From Acidobacteriota bacterium (lineage in GTDB: Bacteria > Acidobacteriota > Terriglobia > Acidiferrales > UBA7541): DNA of 64,000 bases. Position 1 is the first letter of the stretch; each line of letters begins with the position of its first letter. The translations under genes and the position numbers were made by a program. The stretch is taken from contig JABCZD010000001.1 in NCBI GenBank assembly GCA_013289855.1, forward strand, positions 372,001 through 436,000. The letters are read 5' to 3'. This document shows positions 15,219 through 26,000 of the stretch, one piece after another. The notes under the pieces are model-generated. The model saw only the letters and a program-made list of their open reading frames with translations. It was not told where the DNA came from and did not search any database.

Positions 15219-16595
15219 TTACGCGGTCGGTCGAATGTTCTGATTTACCCGGAAGAAGTTCTTAGGGTCATACTTCTTCTTAATTTCGGCCAGACGATGA
15301 TAGTTCTCTCGATAGCTCGCTTGGACGCGGTCTTGTCCCTCTTCCATCATGAAGTTTACGTACGCGCCACCCGCTGAGAACGGATGGAGGGCATCCCAAT
15401 AGTCTTTGCACCATGCTGTGATTTTCTGGGCGTTCGCAGGGTCGGGGTCAACGCCCACAATCACCTCGACGAACAACGCCTCGCGGAAACTGTATGCCGT
15501 ATCGTTCTTGGCAATGCGCTGCGCCGCCCCGTTGACGGGATAGAGATGCATGGTAGAGAGCATGGTCGGTACTTTGGATCCATGCTCAACGTGCCGAGCG
15601 ATTGCTTCATCGCTCAATTCGGTGAAGTTGTCAGCCCGCCAATACCATTGGAGGCCAGGACCGAATAGCGGATCAAATAGGCTTTGCACGACCGGGAATG
15701 GCGCAGGGCCGACGTGATCGAGAAGGGGTTTGCCCAGCGATCGCATCGGCTTGAGGGCGTCTTCCGTCTGTTCCGGAGAGCCGGTGCTGCACCAAATAAT
15801 GCCGCACACTTTCCTGAAGTGGAGATGCTCGGGAAACATGGGCGCGGGTGGCACGACGAGGAACGCGAAAAAGCCGCCAACATATTCCGGCGCCTTCTTA
15901 ATAAAATCTCGATAAGCGCTGAGGACATTCGCGGCCTCTTCCATCGGCCAGAATGTCGGGCCGAATTGGACCATATTGATCGGATGGAGGCGAAACTCGA
16001 ACGAAGTTATGACCCCGAAGTTGCCGCCGCCACCCCTTACAGCCCAAAACAGATCGGGATTGCATTCGCTGCTCGCGGTCACGAAACTGCCAGCGGCCAA
16101 AACCACATCCACCGCCAACAAATTGTCGATGGTAAGGCCAAATCTGCGGGTAAGGTAACCGATGCCTCCGCCCAGAGTGAGCCCGGCCACTCCGGTGCTC
16201 GAGACGAACCCGCAAGGCGCAGCCATGCCGAATGGATGCGTTGCATGATCGACGTCGCCCCAGACGCATCCCGCCTCAACGCGGACGGTTCTGTTTGCGG
16301 GGTCAACGCGAATGCCTTTCATTTTTGAAAGATCAATCACCAGACCATCGTCACAAGTTCCTAAGCCCGCTCCGTTATGGCCGCCGCCCCGAATTGCGGT
16401 CAACATTTCGTTGGCCACACCAAACTGCACCGCCGCTATTACGTCGGCAACGTCCGCGCAACGGGCAATAAGACGTGGACGTTTATCGATCATCCCGTTG
16501 TGGACTTTGCGAGCGGATTCATAGGCGGCATCCGAAGGCGCAATAAGCTCTCCGCGAAAGGAACTCTTCAACTGTTCGAAGGACAGTGTGATCAC
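15219..16595 (-). CDS. FAD-linked oxidoreductase, berberine-bridge/6-hydroxynicotine oxidase type
   Basis: The 458-residue protein has a PCMH-type FAD domain: IRGGGHNGAG, where the His is the usual covalent FAD attachment, then a PCGFVSSTGVAGLTLGGGIG segment close to where the second covalent Cys lies in bicovalent members, and WAVRGGGGNFGVIT. The C-terminus has the BBE motif: YVNFMMEEG...YGRL-like region ending YDPKNFFRVNQN. Members oxidise alcohols, amines or sugars using O2. The start is a GTG with GAGAG upstream. It precedes the SnoaL-like gene. The substrate is unknown. Confidence 0.85.
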   Translation of the reverse strand: MITLSFEQLKSSFRGELIAPSDAAYESARKVHNGMIDKRPRLIARCADVADVIAAVQFGVANEMLTAIRGGGHNGAGLGTCDDGLVIDLSKMKGIRVDPANRTVRVEAGCVWGDVDHATHPFGMAAPCGFVSSTGVAGLTLGGGIGYLTRRFGLTIDNLLAVDVVLAAGSFVTASSECNPDLFWAVRGGGGNFGVITSFEFRLHPINMVQFGPTFWPMEEAANVLSAYRDFIKKAPEYVGGFFAFLVVPPAPMFPEHLHFRKVCGIIWCSTGSPEQTEDALKPMRSLGKPLLDHVGPAPFPVVQSLFDPLFGPGLQWYWRADNFTELSDEAIARHVEHGSKVPTMLSTMHLYPVNGAAQRIAKNDTAYSFREALFVEVIVGVDPDPANAQKITAWCKDYWDALHPFSAGGAYVNFMMEEGQDRVQASYRENYHRLAEIKKKYDPKNFFRVNQNIRPTA

Positions 16596-16749
16596 TATGT
16601 TCTCTCAATTGCCTTTGTATCGGCCCGTCGTCGGTCTGAATCTACCACGATTTTGCGCTGACCCCTGATTGGTCGGGTTACCGGAAATGTGCTTTTGAGC
16701 CGACCATCTGAACCGGCAGCGGTAATCAAGACTTGGCAGCCGCCAACTA

Positions 16750-18186
16750 ATGCGGTGTGTTACTCTGCGTCTCAGTGCAGTTCCTTTGGAGTTCTTCGTG
16801 CGATTATCGATGTTTATATTTTTGTGCCTGCAAATAAGCGCGGTACCAGGCTCAGTATTTGGTCAAACCGTTGCATCCGGGGATTTTCGCGTTGGGGCGG
16901 CGAAGGTCGACATCACTCCTTCTCAGAGTGAGTTGCCGAAAGCATATTTGGGTGTGCTCGATCACGTATTTTCCAGGGCCATCGTCATCGACAATGGCCA
17001 CACCAGTGCCGCGCTCGTCACCCTGGATGCCGGTGGGGTTCCAAACGAACTGTGGGCCGATTTGAGCGCGCGCGCCGAAAAAGAGCTGGCCATTCCCTCC
17101 AGCAATATTCTCTTCACTGCTACCCACAGCCACAGCGTTCCCATGGTTATTCCAATATTCGGCCACGAGCAGGTCGATAAAGCGCGCGTGGCGGACTACG
17201 AAGAGAAAGTGTTTCAGTCCATGAAGTCCGCGAAAGCGAACCTCCAGCCTGCGAAAATTGCGTATGGAACTGGTGTTTCTTACCTTAACGTTCAGCGTGA
17301 CATCATTGATCCTGTGACACATCGTTGGTGGGAAGGGGCAAACTACGGTGGCGCGTCGGACAAGACCGTTGCAGTCATTGCGTTCGAGTCCTTGCAGGGG
17401 GATCCAATCGCGGTCTACTACAACTACGCGATGCACGCCGTGATCACGGGAACACTCGACCTCGTCAGTGGAGATATCCCTGGCTCGGCCTCACGATATA
17501 TCGAGTCGCATTTCGACGACAAAGTAGTGGCCTTATGGTCTGAGGGCGCAGCCGGAGACCAGAACCCCATCTACTTCCAACAAACCTATGATTTAAGAGC
17601 GATTAGAACCCAAGACTTCGCCCAGAAAGGAGTCGACGTCAGCAACTCGATGCCCCCAGGAGGCCAAGGCCTCGACCGCAATAGTCCTAAAGTTCTCCAC
17701 CTGATGAAAGAGCAGGAGGAGATGATTACATCCATGGGTCAGCTGCTGGGCGAAGAGGTCCTGCGCGTCATGCGCGGGTCTAATCGTTTCGTGTCTGACG
17801 GACGACTATTCGGAGACGCGAAGTCGATAACCTGTCCTGGGCGGGAGCGCACCAATGAAGGCCGCGGCGGATTTCCCGGCACATACAAGGATGGGCCTCC
17901 CGTAAACATACGGCTCGGTGTGTTGATGATTGACGATATCGCGATAGGGGCGGTAAACGGCGAAGTCTATAACCCGATTGCTGAACGGCTGAAGCGAGAG
18001 TCTCCCTATGCCAAGACCATCATGGCGACTCTGACGAACGGTTTTGCGAATTCAGGCTATATTCCAGACGATGCGTCGTTTGGCCACTACACATTCGAGG
18101 TTCTGTCATCGCGCCTTCAGCCTGGCTGCGCCGAGACGAGCATCGTAAACGGAATCATGGAAATGATGCCCAGAGTCAAATATTAG
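16750..18186 (+). CDS. Neutral/alkaline ceramidase-like secreted hydrolase
   Basis: The 478-residue product has an N-terminal hydrophobic export signal (a second ATG at 16810 would shorten it by 20 residues). It then follows the neutral/alkaline non-lysosomal ceramidase superfamily: FRVGAAKVDITP, LVTLDAGGVPNELW, NILFTATHSHSVP (metal-binding His pair), YYNYAMHAVITG, and WSEGAAGDQNP. These zinc enzymes cleave amide bonds in ceramides, but many bacterial relatives have unproven substrates. The C-terminal half is shorter than in full ceramidases, which usually exceed 600 residues, so substrate range may differ. It is divergently transcribed from the FAD oxidoreductase. Confidence 0.75.
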   Translation: MRCVTLRLSAVPLEFFVRLSMFIFLCLQISAVPGSVFGQTVASGDFRVGAAKVDITPSQSELPKAYLGVLDHVFSRAIVIDNGHTSAALVTLDAGGVPNELWADLSARAEKELAIPSSNILFTATHSHSVPMVIPIFGHEQVDKARVADYEEKVFQSMKSAKANLQPAKIAYGTGVSYLNVQRDIIDPVTHRWWEGANYGGASDKTVAVIAFESLQGDPIAVYYNYAMHAVITGTLDLVSGDIPGSASRYIESHFDDKVVALWSEGAAGDQNPIYFQQTYDLRAIRTQDFAQKGVDVSNSMPPGGQGLDRNSPKVLHLMKEQEEMITSMGQLLGEEVLRVMRGSNRFVSDGRLFGDAKSITCPGRERTNEGRGGFPGTYKDGPPVNIRLGVLMIDDIAIGAVNGEVYNPIAERLKRESPYAKTIMATLTNGFANSGYIPDDASFGHYTFEVLSSRLQPGCAETSIVNGIMEMMPRVKY

Positions 18187-18251
18187 CGAGTCGCGTTACC
18201 GGCACATCTCAACTCCTGATAAGTCATTATCGGACAAGTGGATTTATTCGC

Positions 18252-18274
18252 CGGTCGGACTGGTTTCAGTCCAC
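18252..18274. repeat. Imperfect palindrome of the CTTCAG class
   Basis: GGTCGGACTGGTTTCAGTCC is a degenerate hairpin resembling the dispersed elements at 7087 and 57444. It lies between two convergent genes, where it could act in transcript ending. Confidence 0.4.
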
Positions 18275-18319
18275 TCAACCATAACTCACTTCCATGCCTG
18301 CGCTATCTGGAGGGCAAGC

Positions 18320-20128
18320 TTAGCGTGATGGGTGTCCCAGGCTCCACACGTAGGCTGCGACGGCGGAGACTTGGTCTGGCGTGAGTTGTGCGCCGCCCAT
18401 AGCCGGCATGGGGCTGCGGTATTGTTTGGGTTGCGGAACGCCGTCGGTGATGGTTTTCGTGATGCCCGCGAAGCTGCCATCGCTCCACAACCACTTCTTC
18501 CCTGTTAGATCCGGACCCAAAGGCCCGCCTTGGCCGTTGGCGCCGTGACAGCCAGTGCAGGCCGCGCCACCGACTTGGCCACGGTAGATGCGCTCGCCCA
18601 GCGCCACCATTTCACGCGTCGCTCCTTGGGGAACGGCTACGGCTGGGGATGCGGCCGCACCGGCATCTGGGTGCGTGCCCTCTGGTGGATTGGCCGGGGC
18701 TTCGACGATCGCGCCGGCGGACGCGGTGTCGCTGGGGCACGGAGTCACTTTTGCAGCAGCGCCAGCGCTAGCTGCTCCGCCGCGATAAACAACGCGGTAG
18801 ATTCGTCCGCGGACATCGTCGGAGATATAGAGCGCGCCATCTGGTCCGACGGCGAGGCCGTCCGGGCGATGTTCGGCTTTATCTGGGGATTTCACGGCAC
18901 CTGCGAAGCCATCGGCAAAAATTTCGCAGCCACCGGAGGCGTGGCCACCGGTCATCGGCTGAAACACCACGTTGTATCCGCCTTGCGGATAGGGCGCGCG
19001 ATTCCACGAGCCGTGGAAGGCAATGAACACGCCGTTGCGATAACGCTCCGGGAATTCTTTCTGGTCGTAGCGCACCATTCCGTTTGGCGCCCAATGCGCG
19101 GGAAAGGCCGCGGCCGGAGCGAGCTTCTTCGCGCACACGCCGATGGTTTTGCCGCCGTCGCCACCGTACTCCGGAGCCAGGACCAACTTTCGCGCGAAGG
19201 AGTCGTAGTAGCACTCGGGCCAGCCGTAGTCGCCGCCCTGCGTCAGCAACAGGAGCTCTTCTGCGGGAAGCGTGGCCTCCTGATCGGGCTGGTAAAGATC
19301 GGGCCAATTGGAATGGAGCTGGTCGCGTCCGTGCTGGGTGACAAACAGGCGGCCGCCCGAGTCCATGGCAAAGCCTTCACCGTTGCGTATGCCGGTGGCA
19401 AAGCGGTCGGCCTTCGAAAAACTTTGGAGCGATTTATTCGCGTCGTAGCGCCAGATGCCGGCGCGCGTCTCGAGTTCCGTGCAGGGATCGGCTCCCGGGG
19501 ATTTTAGCGTGCGATTTTTCAGTTGGCAGGAATTCGTGGCGCTGGCCACGTCCACATACAGGGAGCCTTGCGCATCGATGAAGAAGGGATGCATGGGATG
19601 GTCACCGGTAAGAGGCAATCCGGAGACGATGGTGACCGGAGCATCTTTTGGAACGATGGAGCCGGCAGCCAGCGGATAGCGCACGATGCGGTCGTTGATC
19701 TCGGCATAGATCGAGCCTTTATAGAGGCCGATGCCGGTGCCGCCGGCTCCGCCACTTTGCACGGTTTCGCCGAAGCGCTCGTTCACGTCGGCCTTGCCGG
19801 TGTTAGTTTTGTCTTGTAACGCGACCAGGAATCCGCCGGAATGCGGGGTTTCGTTGCCGTAATATTCGCCGGACCAGGTGTTTACATAGACGACGCCGCT
19901 GGGCGCAACGACGAGGTGTCGAGCGTGGCCGATTCCGTCGGCAAAAATCGTGGCGCAGAAGCCCGCGGGTAACTTCAGCCCGGTGTCATCGCTCGGGCAG
20001 CCCTGGTCCGCGACTGCAACGGCGGCGCGCGATGGATTGCGAGCCAGCAGTGAGGAACCAATCAGGTACAAGACGACGAGAGCCGCCAAAGCGGGCAACA
20101 GCTTCTTGAGTAAGTGGAAGAATTGCAT
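18320..20128 (-). CDS. PQQ-type sugar (glucose/sorbosone) dehydrogenase fused to cytochrome c
   Basis: The ATG at 20128 has GGGAGG upstream and is preferred to the longer frame from 20158. The 602-residue protein has a membrane anchor or signal (LLPALAALVVLYLIG). A beta-propeller of the soluble glucose dehydrogenase/L-sorbosone dehydrogenase family follows: LPAGFCATIFADGIGHARHL, VYVNTWSG, GIRNGEGFAMDSGG, QHGRDQLH, YDSFARK, FIAFHGSWNR. After a Gly/Ala-rich linker there is a c-type cytochrome domain with CTGCH as the haem site and PMPAMGG supplying the axial Met. Periplasmic sugar oxidation with direct electron transfer to the respiratory chain is the likely role. It is divergent from an NDH-2-like flavoprotein. 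Confidence 0.85.
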   Translation of the reverse strand: MQFFHLLKKLLPALAALVVLYLIGSSLLARNPSRAAVAVADQGCPSDDTGLKLPAGFCATIFADGIGHARHLVVAPSGVVYVNTWSGEYYGNETPHSGGFLVALQDKTNTGKADVNERFGETVQSGGAGGTGIGLYKGSIYAEINDRIVRYPLAAGSIVPKDAPVTIVSGLPLTGDHPMHPFFIDAQGSLYVDVASATNSCQLKNRTLKSPGADPCTELETRAGIWRYDANKSLQSFSKADRFATGIRNGEGFAMDSGGRLFVTQHGRDQLHSNWPDLYQPDQEATLPAEELLLLTQGGDYGWPECYYDSFARKLVLAPEYGGDGGKTIGVCAKKLAPAAAFPAHWAPNGMVRYDQKEFPERYRNGVFIAFHGSWNRAPYPQGGYNVVFQPMTGGHASGGCEIFADGFAGAVKSPDKAEHRPDGLAVGPDGALYISDDVRGRIYRVVYRGGAASAGAAAKVTPCPSDTASAGAIVEAPANPPEGTHPDAGAAASPAVAVPQGATREMVALGERIYRGQVGGAACTGCHGANGQGGPLGPDLTGKKWLWSDGSFAGITKTITDGVPQPKQYRSPMPAMGGAQLTPDQVSAVAAYVWSLGHPSR

Positions 20129-20326
20129 CGGAGCCTCCCTCACGGCGACCGCGAACACGGTGAACGTGAATGCTGCGAAAATATATCATAGCGGTTGTTC
20201 GTAGGAATCTTGGCGACGCCCGACGTCGGCGCTCCAAAAGGGTGGCGAGGGGCCTGTCAATAATACGCAAGCTTGAACTGAAGGCGGCTGGATGGGTTAA
20301 AGTAGGCGGCGCAGGAGGTGCTGGCC

Positions 20327-22399
20327 ATGAGAGTGGTGATTGTCGGTGGAGGATTTGCGGCGGTGGAGTTTGCGGCGACGCTGCGGAAGAAGCTGAAGGC
20401 GTCGGAGTGCGAGATCCTGGTGTTCAGCCGCGAGAACCACATGGTGTTTCATCCGCTGCTGGCGGATGTGGCGGGGGCGTCGATTAATCCGGACGCGGCG
20501 GCGGCGCCGCTGCGGCAAATGCTGAAAGGCGTGAACTGCCGCACCGATCGCGTGGAGCGGATTGATCTGGCGGCGAGCAAAATTGAGTATGACGACGGAA
20601 GCCCTGTGCCGGCGCGTCTGCCATACGATCACGTGGTGGTGGCGTGCGGGGCGGAAAGCAATCTGGGAATTATTCCGGGGATGACGGAGAACGCGTTTGC
20701 GTTCAAGGTGATGCGCGATGCCGTAGAGCTGCGGCAGCATATTGTGCGGCGCATGGAACAGGCGGAAGGCACGAACGATCCTGAAGTGCGAAAGCACAAT
20801 TTGAGCTTTATCGTGGTGGGCGCGGGATTCAGCGGCGTGGAGGTGGCGGGGGAAGTCAACGAACTGGTGCGCAGCAGCACGCGATTTTATAGCAATTTTA
20901 AAGAGGAAGATGTGCGGGTGGTGCTGGTGCACTCGGAGGAGCAGATTTTACCGGAAGTGGCGCCGACGCTGAGAGAGTTCGCGCGAAAGAAGATGGAGAA
21001 GGCGGGTATCACCATGTTGCTGAAGACGCGCGCGGTGGCTGCGACCCGCGAAGGCGTGACGCTGGACAACGGCAGGTTGCTGCACGGGGCAACGATTATT
21101 TGCACGATTGGGACGGCGGTTTCTCCGCTGGTGAAGAGTCTGGAGGTGCCGAAAGAGCGGGGGCGGATTCGGACGACGGCCGACATGCGCATCGAGGGGA
21201 CGACGAACGCGTGGACGCTGGGGGATTGCGCGTACATTATCAACGCGGAAAATAACAAGCCTTCGCCGACGACGGCACAATTCGCGGTGCGGCAGGGACG
21301 GCAGGCGGCGATGAATCTGGTGCGCGTGGCAAAGGGCGAAGCGACGCAACCGTTCCGATTCAAGGAGCTGGGGCAACTGTGCTCGATTGGGGGATATCAG
21401 GCGGTGGCGGAAATGTTTGGCATGCGGGTATCGGGATTTCCGGCGTGGTTCATGTGGCGCGGGGTGTATTTGCTGAAGCTGCCGACGTGGTCGCGGCGCG
21501 TGAAGGTGGCGGTCGATTGGGGCTGGGACCTGCTGTTTCCGCGGGACCTGAGCTTCTTGAACGTGGAAAACGCGCAAAGCGTGACGCACGCTTACTATCG
21601 CGCAGGGGATTTCATTCTGCGGCAAGGCGAAGTTGCACGCACGTTCAGCATCATCGAAGACGGCGAGGTGGAATCGCTCGAAATGACGGAGGAAGGCCGG
21701 GAGCCCAAAGTTTTGGCAGTGCTGGGTAAGGGAGACTTTTTCGGCGAGGCGGCGCTGATGGGGAATCCCATACACGATCACAGCGTGCGGGCGCGAACGT
21801 CGGTGCGGCTGTTGCAGATGGGCCGCGAACTTTTCACGCAGCTGGCGGAGGCGTCGCAACCGTTTCGCGATTTGCTGAGCAAGGCGATTTCGCGGCGCTC
21901 CGGAGACTCTTGGCGACGCTTGCCGCTAGCGAAAGAGCTACTCTCCGGCGAACCGCTGGAGACGTTTCTCGATCCCCTGCCGGCGAAACTGCTGACCAGC
22001 GACACGACGTTTGCAGATGCGGTGACGGCGCTGAACGAGAGTCCGACGGGGCAGCTGTTGATTGTGGACGAGCAGCAGCATTTGTGGGGCACGCTGGACC
22101 GTGAGGACCTGTACGACATGGTTGCGCGCGTCGCAGACGTCCCGTTAGAGAAGCGCGAGGACGTGCCAAAGCGCAAGCTGAGCGAGCTGCTGTATGGCAA
22201 TCCCCTGTATGTGACGGCGACGGATTCGATCCTGGTGGCCACCATGACGATGCTTGATCACAGCGTTTCGTGGCTGCCGGTAGTGCGCAGTAAGGATGAT
22301 TTGCATCCGGTGGGCTTCGTGCGAGGAGAAAAAATCGGCAGCCGGATGGTTGAAAAAATTAGCGCAGGGAAAAGCGGTCAAGCAAACACGGCGAGCTGA
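20327..22399 (+). CDS. NDH-2-like flavoprotein fused to cNMP-binding and two CBS domains
   Basis: The start is the ATG at 20327 with AGGAGG eight bases upstream. Residues 1 to ~400 form a pyridine nucleotide-disulfide oxidoreductase of the type II NADH dehydrogenase class: VVIVGGGFAAVEFA (FAD), SFIVVGAGFSGVEVAGE (NAD), and WTLGDCAYI near the FAD end, followed by an amphipathic membrane-binding region. Residues ~420-540 are a cyclic-nucleotide-binding fold (AGDFILRQGE, GDFFGEAALMGNP), but the phosphate-binding Arg position appears to read HDH. Residues ~550-690 carry two CBS motifs (LTSDTTFADAV, VTATDSILVATM). CBS pairs bind adenosyl compounds. An NADH:quinone oxidoreductase under nucleotide control is inferred. 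Confidence 0.85.
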   Translation: MRVVIVGGGFAAVEFAATLRKKLKASECEILVFSRENHMVFHPLLADVAGASINPDAAAAPLRQMLKGVNCRTDRVERIDLAASKIEYDDGSPVPARLPYDHVVVACGAESNLGIIPGMTENAFAFKVMRDAVELRQHIVRRMEQAEGTNDPEVRKHNLSFIVVGAGFSGVEVAGEVNELVRSSTRFYSNFKEEDVRVVLVHSEEQILPEVAPTLREFARKKMEKAGITMLLKTRAVAATREGVTLDNGRLLHGATIICTIGTAVSPLVKSLEVPKERGRIRTTADMRIEGTTNAWTLGDCAYIINAENNKPSPTTAQFAVRQGRQAAMNLVRVAKGEATQPFRFKELGQLCSIGGYQAVAEMFGMRVSGFPAWFMWRGVYLLKLPTWSRRVKVAVDWGWDLLFPRDLSFLNVENAQSVTHAYYRAGDFILRQGEVARTFSIIEDGEVESLEMTEEGREPKVLAVLGKGDFFGEAALMGNPIHDHSVRARTSVRLLQMGRELFTQLAEASQPFRDLLSKAISRRSGDSWRRLPLAKELLSGEPLETFLDPLPAKLLTSDTTFADAVTALNESPTGQLLIVDEQQHLWGTLDREDLYDMVARVADVPLEKREDVPKRKLSELLYGNPLYVTATDSILVATMTMLDHSVSWLPVVRSKDDLHPVGFVRGEKIGSRMVEKISAGKSGQANTAS

Positions 22400-22613
22400 G
22401 GAGCGGTGAACCGAGCGGCGTTAGCCGAGTGCCACAAGCTGAGGTGCGGGAGTTGAGGCGCCGGAGGCCGAGGGTTAGTACGCTGGGCGGTGCCGACTCG
22501 GTGCTATCTTTTCACTCGACAATTTTTCGTTCTGCACGGTGGGCTACGCTAGCATATTTCGCGCGCGAGACTGGAGACTGATTTCGCACGACGGAGTTTG
22601 GGTGTTCACGGCT

Positions 22614-22656
22614 GGGCAAGAGCGGGCACGGCGTGCCGTGCCCCTACGAAGCAGTA
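22614..22656. repeat. Dispersed GC-rich palindrome, GGGCACGGCRTGCCGTGCCC family, copy 1
   Basis: GAGCGGGCACGGCGTGCCGT followed by GCCCCTACGAAGCAGTA. It is almost identical over ~40 bp to 25943-25985 and, inverted, to 49151-49178. It overlaps the last codons of the MFS gene and may end transcription there. Confidence 0.75.
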
Positions 22657-24041
22657 GCTTTGCCGTGTAAGGAGCGCTCGATTTCTTCGAGGGTGCGGCC
22701 CTTGGTTTCTGGGACCAAGTAGTACGAGAAGATCCAGGCAGCAATGGCGAACAGCGCGTATAACCAGAACGTTCGCGTTGGCCCGAGGCTTTCCACCAGC
22801 GTGAGGAACGTCAACGAGACGACCAGGTTGGCGCTCCAGTTTGCGGCGGCAGCGGTGCCCTCCGCGAAGCCGCGAATTCTTAACGGATAAATTTCGGAGA
22901 TCAGCAGCCAGAAGATCGGACCGAGGCTGATGGCGAACGAAGCGACGTACGCCATCAGCGTAACCACCGCCACCTCCGCGAGCGCGCCGCCGGGCCGAAG
23001 AAACGCAAAACCAAGGATGCCTAGAGTTATCGCGATGCCCGCCGTTCCGGTCAACAGCAAAGGCCGCCGGCCCATGCGGTCCACCAGCCACATGGACACC
23101 AGGGTCATGAGCACGTTCACTACCCCGATGCCCGCGGTGGCGAGAATGGCGCCGGAAGCCGAGGAGATTCCCGCGCGTTGAAGAATCGTTGGCGCGTAGT
23201 AGATCACGGTATTGATGCCGGTGATTTGCTGAAATACGGCGAGGCCGATGCCGACGATCAGTGCGGGACGCACGGCAGGACGGAAAAGATCGCTCCAGTG
23301 TCCCTGCTGGCCGGATGCCGCGAGAGATTCCTGGATTTCTTTGAGCTCGACGCTCACGTCGGAGTTTCCACGAATACGCGACAAAATCTTCAAAGCTTTT
23401 TCGTTGTGACCGTGCCCCGCGAGCCAGCGCGGGCTTTCCGGAAGGTACAACATGCCGAGGCCGAGCAGTAGGCCCGGAACAGCGGCTAGACCCAGCATCC
23501 AGCGCCAGCCGCCACTCGGGGCGAACGCGTAGTCCACCACATAGGCCACCAGAATTCCGATGGTGATGGCGAGTTGGAAAAGCGAAACCTGCCACCCACG
23601 GGCTTTTGGAGGCGCAACTTCTGAAATGTAAACTGGCACGGTGGTCGAAGCCAGCCCAATGCCGATACCGACGATGACGCGGCCGACAAGCAGCACGTTG
23701 AACGATCCCGCGAACGCGCAGATGAGGGCACCTGCAACAAAAATCACCGACGTGACAATCAGCGTAGCCCGGCGGCCCAGATAATCGGATAAGCGGCCGC
23801 CACCGAGCGCCGCCGTGGCCGCACCCACAAGGACCATGCTGACCGCCAACTCTTCGGGAAACGTGGAGAGGGAAAATTGCTGTTTGATGAAGATGATCGC
23901 GCCGGAGATGGCTGCAGTGTCGTAGCCAAACAGCAGGCCGCCGACGGCGGCGAAAATCGCGGCGAGAATAACGAAGCTGGAACTCGCGGCTTCGACTAGC
24001 GGCGCGTTGTGCTGCAAACTCTTCCCTGCTTCGGACGGCAT
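22644..24041 (-). CDS. MFS sugar porter (SP family)
   Basis: The ATG at 24041 has AGGAGG six bases upstream, and upstream extensions would overlap the porin gene. The 465-residue protein has twelve predicted membrane segments and the sugar-porter signatures: FGYDTAAISGA in the first helix, GGRLSDYLGRR, VGRVIVGIGIGLASTTVPVYISE with the RG-type motif nearby, PESPRWLAG, QQITGINTVIYYAP, and VPETKGRTLEEIE near the C-terminus. It should move a monosaccharide or polyol by proton symport or facilitated diffusion. It follows the LamB-like porin by 40 bp, so outer- and inner-membrane steps are encoded together. Confidence 0.9.
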   Translation of the reverse strand: MPSEAGKSLQHNAPLVEAASSSFVILAAIFAAVGGLLFGYDTAAISGAIIFIKQQFSLSTFPEELAVSMVLVGAATAALGGGRLSDYLGRRATLIVTSVIFVAGALICAFAGSFNVLLVGRVIVGIGIGLASTTVPVYISEVAPPKARGWQVSLFQLAITIGILVAYVVDYAFAPSGGWRWMLGLAAVPGLLLGLGMLYLPESPRWLAGHGHNEKALKILSRIRGNSDVSVELKEIQESLAASGQQGHWSDLFRPAVRPALIVGIGLAVFQQITGINTVIYYAPTILQRAGISSASGAILATAGIGVVNVLMTLVSMWLVDRMGRRPLLLTGTAGIAITLGILGFAFLRPGGALAEVAVVTLMAYVASFAISLGPIFWLLISEIYPLRIRGFAEGTAAAANWSANLVVSLTFLTLVESLGPTRTFWLYALFAIAAWIFSYYLVPETKGRTLEEIERSLHGKATAS

Positions 24042-24081
24042 CGGCATCCTCCTGAAAGTTCCGGCGCTATCGCTGTGTCCG

Positions 24082-25851
<1,770 letters not shown>

Positions 25852-25942
25852 CTACCTCGTACAGCACTTCCCTACCGTTTGTCAAACGCGCGACGGAGAA
25901 TCTAGGCGAACGAATCGAATGAATTGTTCGAGTGATTATGGC

Positions 25943-25985
25943 GGGCAAGAGCGGGCACGGCGTGCCGTGCCGCTACGAAGCGGTA
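25943..25985. repeat. Dispersed GC-rich palindrome, copy 2
   Basis: GGGCAAGAGCGGGCACGGCG then TGCCGTGCCGCTACGAAGCGGTA. Same ~40-bp element as 22614-22656, again just after the stop of a minus-strand gene (glpF). Confidence 0.75.
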
Positions 25986-26000
25986 AGATGCTTCGCAGTT

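Noticed and set aside
20948..21859. 303-codon minus-strand frame
   Set aside because: It is antisense to the NDH-2 fusion, very rich in Arg, His and Gln, typical of a high-GC shadow frame.
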